Part shown: piece by piece, positions 1-4,888 of the stretch
How positions within the stretch are numbered: the stretch's first letter is position 1
Layout of the letters: every line of letters starts with the position of its first letter
Program-made: the position numbers and the translations under genes
Assembly (NCBI GenBank): GCA_030611815.1
Contig: JAUWPC010000188.1
Coordinates: forward strand, 1 to 6,772
Reading direction: 5' to 3'
Source of the DNA: Desulfobacteraceae bacterium
GTDB taxonomy: Bacteria; Desulfobacterota; DSM-4660; Desulfatiglandales; Desulfatiglandaceae
Length of the DNA stretch: 6,772 nt
Notes under the pieces: generated by a model
What the model was told of the DNA's origin: nothing
Database searches by the model: none
Seen by the model: the letters and a program-made list of their open reading frames with translations, nothing else

Positions 1-1
1 A

Positions 2-187
2 CTTATCGTTATTGATCAATGTTCCTTCCAACTATTTATCGATAATTTATATTATTTTAAGCCTTCTGATGATTTCACCGAAAAAGTCAAAAGGAAAACA
101 TTCACTATATTTGACCGCATTGTTGATAACATTAAACATACTGCTTATAGTCCTGAAACTGTTATAAATATTCCTGACTGGTGTTAG
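2..187 (+). CDS. 3' end of unrecognised AT-rich gene (partial)
   Basis: The frame is open from the window edge for 61 residues and ends in TAG at 185-187; the start lies outside the window. The tail reads ...FDRIVDNIKHTAYSPE and ends in IPDWC. I do not recognise the family. It looks soluble, with mixed charged and aromatic residues and no membrane segment. The codons follow a purine-N-pyrimidine pattern (GTT ATT GAT AAT AAC ATT), which favours this frame over the overlapping open frame at 3-168. It is distinctly AT-rich. It ends 72 bases before an attC-type site, so by position it would be the gene of the preceding integron cassette, where unrecognised genes are common. That assignment is inference. 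The alternative is a chance open frame at the edge. Confidence 0.45.
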   Translation, partial: LIVIDQCSFQLFIDNLYYFKPSDDFTEKVKRKTFTIFDRIVDNIKHTAYSPETVINIPDWC

Positions 188-259
188 ACAAGATGAAAAA
201 TAGTTTTCCAAGAATACTGACCGGAGTTAGCAACCTTTTTTGATTTAAATCTGATGAAT

Positions 260-390
260 CGCTAACAATTAGGATGAACAACGACTTGTGGGGGCCGCGC
301 TTTTTCCAAAATTGGTGCTTGTTTATTCGGAATTGCCGTTTTCAAAGTTCAGTGTCAGCCCCCACAAGCGTGTTATCCAAGACGTTAAAT
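260..390 (+). other. integron attC recombination site 1
   Basis: This is a 131-bp imperfect inverted repeat with attC organisation. The outer R boxes are TAAC (263-266) and GTTAAAT (384-390); the latter fits the GTTRRRY consensus exactly, and the pair forms 4 bp. After unpaired spacers, the arms pair as GGAT 272-275 with ATCC 375-378, AAC 277-279 with GTT 372-374, ACG or its equivalent 281-283 with CGT 369-371, and an 11-bp perfect stem 285-295 with 358-368. G276, A280 and A284 are left unpaired, all on the left arm, as expected for the one-sided extrahelical bases used by integron integrases. The 296-357 segment is the variable terminal loop. Its length is near that of Vibrio cholerae repeats. 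The R'' box CGCTAAC is imperfect against RYYYAAC. By convention, cassettes join at the G/TT of GTTAAAT (384/385). Confidence 0.85.
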
Positions 391-395
391 TGTCC

Positions 396-401
396 AGGAG
401 G
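396..401 (+). promoter_or_regulatory. Shine-Dalgarno of the cupin gene
   Basis: A perfect AGGAGG lies 7 bases before ATG 409. It lies just downstream of the attC junction and decides the start. The longer frame opening at 274 begins inside the attC stem and has no ribosome binding site. Confidence 0.85.
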
Positions 402-408
402 AAAGATA

Positions 409-753
409 ATGGAGGTTATAAATTTAAGAGAAATAGGATCCCAAATACCAAACCTATACCAATATGAAGTGATAGCAAAGATGAACAATCACAATTTTAC
501 AATGGTTAGGGTTAAAGATAGGACTCTTGATTTTCATACTCATCCTGATTCTGATGAAGTCTTTTTTGTTGTAGATGGAAAAATGAAATTAGAATTTAGA
601 GGCAAGACGGTCGATTTGAACACAGGCGAAATGTGCGTTGTGCCAAAAGGTATTGAGCACCGCCCTATTTGTACCACAGAGGTTACATGCTTGCTTATCG
701 AACATGAAGGAACTCTAACTCCAGAAAATACAGATGGAACTTATAAAGGATGA
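409..753 (+). CDS. small single-domain cupin protein
   Basis: A 114-residue cupin_2-type beta-barrel protein, probably cytosolic and metal-binding. Motif 1 is visible as H43-T-H45-(x4)-E50-(x6)-G57, and motif 2 as G73-(x5)-P79-x-G81-xx-H84. The histidines and glutamate would be the metal ligands. This is the normal length for a stand-alone cupin. Substrate and reaction cannot be told from the sequence; relatives include small-molecule isomerases, dioxygenases and sensors. The start at 409 is fixed by AGGAGG 7 bases upstream; the in-frame ATG at 274 lies within the attC site. The gene follows the attC junction by about 20 bases and has no co-directional neighbour close by, which is the layout of an integron cassette. 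It is more AT-rich than the nitroreductase and larE-like genes, consistent with separate acquisition. No clear attC closes the cassette downstream. Confidence 0.9.
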   Translation: MEVINLREIGSQIPNLYQYEVIAKMNNHNFTMVRVKDRTLDFHTHPDSDEVFFVVDGKMKLEFRGKTVDLNTGEMCVVPKGIEHRPICTTEVTCLLIEHEGTLTPENTDGTYKG

Positions 754-825
754 CCATAGCACGTCACTTCACCAGACGCGAAGGGGCGGCGCATTAAATC
801 GGAGATGCCGTAGTAAAATCCTTTT

Positions 826-958
826 AAAGGGGTCAAGTCTACTCTTGACCCTTGGTTGATCTGGCTTGCAAATCGAAAGTGGTCTTGCATTTCCACTGGG
901 CCGAAATTATGAATATATTCAAAAAGAGTTAATAAGGGCCAAGATGAGATCCCTTTAC
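826..958. repeat. 133-bp inverted-repeat element, copy 1 (MITE/REP-like)
   Basis: It matches the element at 3819-3951 end to end with no gaps and about 11 mismatches. The left end holds a hairpin (GTCAAG 832-837, CTTGAC 844-849, 6-base loop). The left-end block TCTACTCTTGACCCTT recurs inverted at the right end, with several mutations in this copy (936-950). It contains no credible gene. The size, inverted termini and dispersed copies suggest a non-autonomous element mobilised in trans, perhaps by an IS200/REP-associated tyrosine transposase; no transposase is in the window. It fills most of the gap between the cupin and nitroreductase genes. Confidence 0.85.
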
Positions 959-996
959 ATATTTTCATAAACATTTGAAAAACGATTAAATAAGAT

Positions 997-1004
997 AGGA
1001 AGGA
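997..1004 (+). promoter_or_regulatory. Shine-Dalgarno of the nitroreductase gene
   Basis: AGGAAGGA ends 10 bases before ATG 1015. It ends only one base before the alternative TTG at 1006, which is too close for initiation, so ATG 1015 is the likely start. Confidence 0.7.
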
Positions 1005-1014
1005 ATTGTCCCCG

Positions 1015-1530
1015 ATGCAGGTTCAAAAAGCGATTCAAAAACGGCTGAGTATTCGACAGTATGCAGATGCCTCGATTCCCGATGAACATATGGATATCCT
1101 TTTTAAGGCTTTGCAGCTCGCTCCTTCGGGCAATAACCTTCAAAACTGGGAATTCGTCTTTGTTAAAGATTCAGATTTAAAACAAAGACTCGTTCCCGCA
1201 TGTTTTAATCAGAGGTTTATCAAAGACTGTGCCTACTTCATCGCGGGAGTGGCTGACCCCAACCTCAAATGGCACATGGTGGACATTACTATCTCGTTTA
1301 GCCATTTCACCCTCCAAGCCGTTGAGTTGGGTTATGGGTCCTGCTGGATTGGCGCCTTTGATGAAAACCAGGTCAAACAGGTCTTAAAAATACCTGAAGA
1401 TAAAATGGTCGTAATCTGCATGACGTTTGGCATGCCGAAAGGAAAGCATGTTCCAAGGGGGAGAAAGGCTGTCGAAGAGTTTATCTACTTGAATCAATTC
1501 GGCAGTCACTTCAAATCGAGTGGAGAATAG
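1015..1530 (+). CDS. nitroreductase-family FMN oxidoreductase
   Basis: A 171-residue protein of the nitroreductase fold, expected to be a cytosolic FMN-binding homodimer that moves hydride from NAD(P)H or another donor to an unknown acceptor. Visible family marks are R10-LS12I-R14 near the N-terminus (FMN phosphate contacts), the APSGNNLQNW segment at 36-45, GYGSCWIG at 106-113 and the basic KGKHVPRGRK tail segment at 142-151. The length is normal for the short subfamily seen in anaerobes. No ferredoxin domain is fused. The start is ATG 1015, because the ribosome binding site sits too close to the TTG at 1006. The radical SAM gene starts 28 bases after the stop on the same strand, so the two are probably co-transcribed. 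The substrate is unknown; aromatic nitro-reduction should not be assumed. Confidence 0.92.
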   Translation: MQVQKAIQKRLSIRQYADASIPDEHMDILFKALQLAPSGNNLQNWEFVFVKDSDLKQRLVPACFNQRFIKDCAYFIAGVADPNLKWHMVDITISFSHFTLQAVELGYGSCWIGAFDENQVKQVLKIPEDKMVVICMTFGMPKGKHVPRGRKAVEEFIYLNQFGSHFKSSGE

Positions 1531-1558
1531 ATCTCCATAAAGAAATGATTCATCCAGC

Positions 1559-2581
1559 ATGAAAAGAATGATAATACCCCGACCCATCTCTGGCGGTCTG
1601 ATGCTGTCCTACAAATGCCCTGCCGAGTGCAGGCATTGCATGTATGCCTGCTCACCGAAATGGACAGGGGATTGGATCACGGTCGACCAGCTGGAACAAT
1701 TTCTGCCGCAGCTGGCAAAAGTGATAAGGCCGAGCCCATACGGCCCTCAATATATGAGCTTGAACCACGGGTTGCATTTCAGCGGTGGGGAGCCTTTTTT
1801 GAATTTTGAGCTGTTGCTGAAGGCTGTTGAAATTGCCGAAGCATTGAGGATCCCATCTACCTTTGTCGAAACCAACTGCTTCTGGTGCAAAAACGACAAG
1901 CTAACCCGGGAGCGGCTACAGGCTCTCAAGGAAAAGGGACTAAAAGGGGTTATGATCTCGGTAAACCCCTTTTATGCCGAATATGTACCGTTTGAAAGGA
2001 CTGACCGATGCATCCGGACCAGTCAGGAGGTGTTTGGGGCAAATATGATGGTATATCAATTGGAATATTATCGCATGTTCAAACGGCTGGGCATTACCGG
2101 CAGACTTTCAATTGACCAATATTTAAAATTGACCCTGGGAGAATCCTTATCCGACACAGTCGAGCTCTTTTTAATGGGGCGCGCAACAGAGAAGTTAAAA
2201 GGCCTTTACCCCAGCCATCCGTCGAAACGGTTCTTTAACACCCCGTGTCAGCCAGACTTCCTTCGTAGCTGGCACAATCATTTTGACAATTATGGGAATT
2301 TCATGCCCGGCTATTGTGGCGGGATTTCATTGGGCAGTTGGTTTGAGTTGGATCGGCTCGTAAAAAAAGGGATCGATCTGGAAAACCGCCCGGTTCTAAA
2401 ACATTTGGTCAGTGAAGATATGAAGGGGCTTTTAGATTTTGCTTTAGATATGGGCTATCCGGAGCTAAGCGAAGGTTACGTGTCGAAATGTCACCTCTGT
2501 CTGGACATTCGGAAATATCTCGCTTCCAGCGAAGATTTTGAGGAACTTAAGCCCATACAATTCTATGAGCAACTGAAATGA
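1559..2581 (+). CDS. radical SAM protein with extra C-terminal cysteines
   Basis: A 340-residue radical S-adenosylmethionine enzyme. The [4Fe-4S] cluster motif is C20-x3-C24-xx-C27 and the SAM-contacting GGEP is at 76-79 (HFSGGEPFLN). A C-terminal region adds C230, C253 (PGYCGGISLG) and C311-xx-C314 (KCHLCLDIRKYL), resembling a SPASM/twitch-type auxiliary cluster region; that an auxiliary cluster forms is inference. Internal C107, C110 and C151 are also notable. The substrate is unknown. No small cysteine-rich peptide precursor is visible beside it, so a peptide-modifying role is not supported here. ATG 1559 lacks a strong ribosome binding site; ATG 1568 is an alternative that would remove three residues. 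The gene follows the nitroreductase gene by 28 bases, and its stop overlaps (ATGA) the start of a broken PD-(D/E)XK nuclease gene, suggesting a former three-gene operon. Confidence 0.9.
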   Translation: MKRMIIPRPISGGLMLSYKCPAECRHCMYACSPKWTGDWITVDQLEQFLPQLAKVIRPSPYGPQYMSLNHGLHFSGGEPFLNFELLLKAVEIAEALRIPSTFVETNCFWCKNDKLTRERLQALKEKGLKGVMISVNPFYAEYVPFERTDRCIRTSQEVFGANMMVYQLEYYRMFKRLGITGRLSIDQYLKLTLGESLSDTVELFLMGRATEKLKGLYPSHPSKRFFNTPCQPDFLRSWHNHFDNYGNFMPGYCGGISLGSWFELDRLVKKGIDLENRPVLKHLVSEDMKGLLDFALDMGYPELSEGYVSKCHLCLDIRKYLASSEDFEELKPIQFYEQLK

Positions 2582-2739
2582 GCGAAATACGCAACGAATT
2601 TTCGTGGTCAAAGAGCCGCCACGAGATGTTTCAAACGTGTCCTCGGCAACATTATTTCAACTATTATGGACATTGAGGCGGCTGCGGGACATCCACCAAG
2701 CACTTAACCAGAAGCCGAATACTTTCGCAGTTTTCATAG
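2578..2739 (+). pseudogene. 5' remnant of a PD-(D/E)XK (RecB/Cas4-like) nuclease gene
   Basis: From ATG 2578, overlapping the radical SAM stop as ATGA, the frame reads MSEIRNEFSWSKSRHEMF followed by QTCPRQHYFNYYGH, then TGA at 2674-2676. The FSWSxSR...F..CPR..Y..YYG pattern is, from memory, the N-terminus of a PD-(D/E)XK nuclease family that usually continues WGGW. Here TGA stands where W is expected (TGG to TGA), and the next expected W is TGC (Cys). Reading through the TGA gives only about 20 more residues, with no family resemblance, before TAG at 2737-2739. The nuclease core that should carry the catalytic D...(D/E)xK residues is absent. It is therefore a truncated, dead gene, formerly translationally coupled to the radical SAM gene. 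Family assignment rests on about 32 residues. Confidence 0.7.
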
Positions 2740-2757
2740 TTTTAAGCTCTGTTAAGC
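2702..2757 (+). other. short attC-like hairpin (weak candidate)
   Basis: ACTTAAC (2702-2708) fits RYYYAAC and GTTAAGC (2751-2757) fits GTTRRRY. They pair as CTTAAC/GTTAAG, and the pairing continues as AGA-GC (2710-2712, 2714-2715) with GCTCT (2746-2750). C2709 and A2713 bulge on the left arm only. The length (56 bp) matches the smallest attC sites. Against it, the inner stem is only 5 bp and the usual unpaired spacer is missing, so chance or a plain hairpin is possible. Confidence 0.25.
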
Positions 2758-2787
2758 AGTCAGGTGTACATGAGGTAGATCCTGAAT

Positions 2788-2850
2788 TCTGGATTCTGTC
2801 ACGCCGAACCCCGGATCAACTCCAGGGCAGGCTTTGATCCGGCATCCAGA
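2788..2850. repeat. palindromic intergenic repeat A
   Basis: Nested inverted repeats: TCTGGAT 2788-2794 pairs with ATCCAGA 2844-2850, and CCGGATCA 2811-2818 pairs with TGATCCGG 2835-2842. The style resembles the short palindromic repeats scattered between genes in Desulfobacterota and related genomes (recollection, not searched). It is not followed by a T-run, so it is not an evident terminator. Confidence 0.6.
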
Positions 2851-2900
2851 AGTCGACCTATGACCATGAACTAAAATAGCCATCATGTAGATCGTTCTGA

Positions 2901-2960
2901 CTGGATTCCGGCTTTCGCCCGCCCTCCATAGCATTGCAGCGGACGGGCCGGAATGACGGA
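2901..2960. repeat. palindromic intergenic repeat B
   Basis: ATTCCGGC 2905-2912 pairs with GCCGGAAT 2947-2954, enclosing a GC-rich loop. The outer sequence CTGGATTCCGGCTTTCGCC and GCCGGAATGACGG matches a type of dispersed palindromic repeat common between genes in deltaproteobacterial genomes (recollection). It lies in the roughly 390-bp gene-free stretch after the nuclease remnant. The remainder of that stretch holds only a weak TAGACGG (3004-3010) / CCGTCTA (3052-3058) inverted repeat. Confidence 0.65.
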
Positions 2961-3080
2961 GTGGTAAACGTCGTTGTAGGGTTAATACGTTCCCCAGGTC
3001 ATGATAGACGGTTTTGATTTCTATGATTTTTATCTTGTCTATCCTGTAATCCCGTCTAAAAAAACATGGGTGACGTTTAT

Positions 3081-3500
3081 TCAGATTTTCTCAACATAAA
3101 CCTTCATGAGTATTTTTCCCCACCCGCCTTTATCAAGGCCCACATCAGTGCACTGGACTATGTTGGATCGCCCCAAATCCGGATCCGATTTGGTGATAAG
3201 CCTCTCGTAGATCGTTGGCAGGACATTGCTGAGCGGACCCAGAGCGAACATGCACATCCTTTTAGGGCTCTCCTCGGCAATCAATTGCCCGCCGCCCGTC
3301 ATTACAAAGCGGTCCCCCACCTTGTGCCTTGCATGGCAACCATGAGACTCGATCACCTCGGCCACGACCCGGCACTTAACAAACTCAGGCGTCTCCGTGA
3401 CCATCTTCACCTTCTCGGGATCGGATTTAAAGATCTCCATCTCCTCATCGGTATATCCCATGTGCTCCTGAAAACGTGTCCAGATTTCCTCAGTATCCAT
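3081..3500 (-). CDS. TIGR04076-like small protein of unknown function
   Basis: A 139-residue protein on the minus strand. The core CRVVAEVIESHGC (43-55), HKVGDRFVMTGGG (59-71), SPKRMC and the final GGWGKILMKVYVEK resemble the uncharacterised TIGR04076 family. The N-terminal extension (WTRFQEHMGYTDEEMEIF) is of a kind I associate with the anaerobe members. It has no signal peptide or membrane segment. Cysteines C43 and C55 plus nearby histidines could bind a metal, but this is not shown. ATG at 3500 is supported by GGGAGG (3508-3513 on the minus strand, 7-base spacing). That Shine-Dalgarno touches the stop codon of the integrase remnant upstream, so both are probably read from the remnant's promoter. 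It is the only intact minus-strand gene in the window. The function is unknown. Confidence 0.85.
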   Translation of the reverse strand: MDTEEIWTRFQEHMGYTDEEMEIFKSDPEKVKMVTETPEFVKCRVVAEVIESHGCHARHKVGDRFVMTGGGQLIAEESPKRMCMFALGPLSNVLPTIYERLITKSDPDLGRSNIVQCTDVGLDKGGWGKILMKVYVEKI

Positions 3501-3512
3501 ACCTCTCCCTCC

Positions 3513-3692
3513 CTAATAGTGTTCATCCGTATCTGATGAACAAGATCGAAGTCCTTTACCCTTTGTTGAAACCGCAAACTTCTGCGCCCAGCGTACATAC
3601 CAATCGGCGTTCTTTTCGGGGATTCCCGAGCCAACAATCACATCACGGTATAACAGCCAAAATTTATTGACATTATTTGGTTTTTCATCCAT
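3513..3692 (-). pseudogene. N-terminal relic of an integron-type tyrosine integrase
   Basis: A 59-residue minus-strand frame from ATG at 3692 to TAG at 3513-3515. It reads MDEKPNNVNKFWLLYRDVIV, then GSGIPEKNADWYVRWAQKFA, then VSTKGKGLRSCSSDTDEHY. The FW..Y...V...GIPEK.A.WYV.WA..FA...G..LR pattern matches, from memory, the N-terminal SAM-like DNA-binding domain of long tyrosine recombinases often annotated as integron integrases in gamma- and deltaproteobacteria. Full-length members have several hundred residues, so the catalytic domain (R...HxxR...Y) is missing and the product cannot recombine DNA. The homology fades in the last 10 residues (DTDEHY where a DV..FL-type segment is expected), just before the TIGR04076-like gene, which appears to have replaced the rest. 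It faces away from the larE-like block and its attC. It could be a non-integron integrase of the same N-terminal type. Confidence 0.7.
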
Positions 3693-3734
3693 TATATATC
3701 AATTCCATTACCATGATTTTTCCACTTTTATTGT

Positions 3735-3763
3735 AATATGTAGGATTCCATCTATATTGTCAA
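3735..3763 (-). promoter_or_regulatory. sigma-70 promoter reading into the integrase relic
   Basis: On the minus strand there is a perfect TTGACA (3763-3758), a 17-base spacer and CATATT (3740-3735, 4 of 6 to TATAAT), in AT-rich DNA. It lies about 43 bases before ATG 3692 and would drive the relic and the TIGR04076-like gene. No LexA-type operator is evident. Confidence 0.5.
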
Positions 3764-3818
3764 ACATGGAATTCCACACAATATATGTTGAACAGAACCG
3801 CTTCGCGGAAAGAGAAAA

Positions 3819-3951
3819 ATAGGTATCAAGTCTACTCTTGACCCTTGGTTGATCCGGCTTGGAAATCGAAAGTGGTCTTGCATTTCCACTGGGCCGAAAT
3901 TATGGATATATTCAAAAAGAGTTGATAAGGGTCAAGAGTAGACCCCTTTAC
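3819..3951. repeat. 133-bp inverted-repeat element, copy 2 (MITE/REP-like)
   Basis: Gapless second copy of the element at 826-958. Here the termini are better kept: TCTACTCTTGACCCTT (3831-3846) is perfectly inverted as AAGGGTCAAGAGTAGA (3927-3942). It ends 22 bases before the larE-like ATG, immediately upstream of that gene's Shine-Dalgarno, so it forms most of the gene's upstream region and may separate it from any native promoter. An internal AGTGG/CCACT hairpin is also present. Confidence 0.88.
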
Positions 3952-3973
3952 CATATGGGGAAGAGGAAAATCC

Positions 3974-4810
3974 ATGAAACAACCCGAACTTCTCAACATA
4001 GCCTTTGAAAAGTACGAAAGGCTCATGAGGCTGCTCTCCAGTACAGATGGCGCGGTAGTTGCCTTCTCCGGCGGTGTGGACAGCACCCTTCTATTGACTG
4101 CGGCTGTCGAGAGCCTGGGTGACCGTGTGCTGGCGGTAGCCGGACTCTCTCCTTCATACCCGGAACGTGAACTAAGGGATGCCCAGGAACTGGCACTCCG
4201 CCTCGGCGCCCGGCTGCGGACAGTGCAGACCGACGAGATGTCTGATCCCTCCTACTTTGAAAACCCCAAGAACCGCTGTTTCCATTGCAAGAGCCACCTT
4301 TTCGACCTGTTGCTGAAGATAGCCGACGAGGAAGGTTACGAGCGTGTCTTTGACGGCACCAACGCTGACGATGCGGGAGACTTTCGTCCTGGAATTAAGG
4401 CAGCAAGGGAAAAAGGTGTCACGAGTCCTTTGATGGAAGTTGGGCTCCGAAAGGAGGAGATCCGCATCCTCTTGAAGGCAAAGGGGCTTCCCGTATGGAA
4501 CAAGCCAGCCCAAGCATGCCTTGCCTCCAGGATTCCATACGGCCAGGATATTACTGAAAAGAAGCTGAGGCAGATATCTGTTGCTGAAGATAGATTGCGG
4601 GGGCTGGGGTTCCTGACGGTGCGGGTGCGACACTGGGGACACCTTGCCGTAGTGGAAGTCGGTCCAGACGAGTTAGACCGCATCTTCGAAGGGGGCATGA
4701 GAGAGCAGGCAAAATTGGCGGTCAAGGCGGCAGGATACAAGCGCGTGGCGTTCGATTCGGATGGCTACCGCTCCGGATCTCTCAACCTCGCCATGGGCAA
4801 CCAATCCTAA
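3974..4810 (+). CDS. larE: LarE-type ATP-dependent sacrificial sulfur transferase
   Basis: A 278-residue PP-loop ATPase of the LarE family. In characterised members LarE adenylylates the carboxylates of a nicotinic-acid-derived dinucleotide and inserts sulfur taken from its own cysteine (or via an iron-sulfur cluster in other members), building the nickel-pincer cofactor of lactate racemase-type enzymes. Visible are FSGGVDST at 31-38 (PP-loop) and KPAQACLASRIPYG at 177-190, with C182 at the position of the sulfur-donating cysteine of the Lactobacillus enzyme. C102 and C105 (NRCFHCK) form a further CxxC. The length is typical. ATG 3974 has AGAGG 7 bases upstream. The 133-bp repeat ends just before it. 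larB, larC and larA are not in the window, so the pathway assignment rests on the family alone. It is GC-richer than the left half of the window. The QueG-like gene follows 78 bp later on the same strand. Confidence 0.9.
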   Translation: MKQPELLNIAFEKYERLMRLLSSTDGAVVAFSGGVDSTLLLTAAVESLGDRVLAVAGLSPSYPERELRDAQELALRLGARLRTVQTDEMSDPSYFENPKNRCFHCKSHLFDLLLKIADEEGYERVFDGTNADDAGDFRPGIKAAREKGVTSPLMEVGLRKEEIRILLKAKGLPVWNKPAQACLASRIPYGQDITEKKLRQISVAEDRLRGLGFLTVRVRHWGHLAVVEVGPDELDRIFEGGMREQAKLAVKAAGYKRVAFDSDGYRSGSLNLAMGNQS

Positions 4811-4888
4811 TGAGCGATCAGTGGAAACGGGGATAAGCCACGGCAAGACAATCAGTCGTGTGAAAACCAATCATTTCAGGAGATCAAC

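Noticed and set aside
3..168. Overlapping hydrophobic open frame at the left edge that would look like two membrane helices
   Set aside because: Codon pattern favours the neighbouring frame (2-187); the hydrophobicity is what an AT-rich gene gives when read one base off.
274..408. N-terminal extension of the cupin frame back to ATG 274
   Set aside because: It runs through the attC stem and loop, has no ribosome binding site and no cupin-like residues; AGGAGG before ATG 409 fixes the start.
740..796. A closing attC for the cupin cassette (AGGATGACC at 748-756 and ATTAAAT at 793-799)
   Set aside because: The left part resembles an attC arm but there is no GTTATCC-like partner and the heptamer starts with A instead of G; at best a decayed half-site.
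1006..1014. TTG start for the nitroreductase
   Set aside because: The Shine-Dalgarno ends one base before it; ATG 1015 has workable spacing and gives the expected family N-terminus.
2604..2837. 77-residue plus-strand open frame after the radical SAM gene
   Set aside because: It is out of frame with the nuclease remnant, crosses palindromic repeat A, lacks a ribosome binding site and resembles nothing.
3004..3064. TAGACGG/CCGTCTA inverted repeat followed by A-run as a terminator for the minus-strand gene
   Set aside because: The stem is 7 bp with a 41-base loop, and for minus-strand transcription the T-run precedes the stem, so it does not have terminator form.
3066..3536. 156-residue plus-strand frame opposite the TIGR04076-like gene
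   Set aside because: It is antisense to a recognisable family with a good ribosome binding site; its composition is that of a shadow frame.
4172..4740. Two long minus-strand frames opposite the larE-like gene
   Set aside because: The larE-like frame carries PP-loop and catalytic cysteine motifs; the antisense frames are a by-product of its GC-rich codons.
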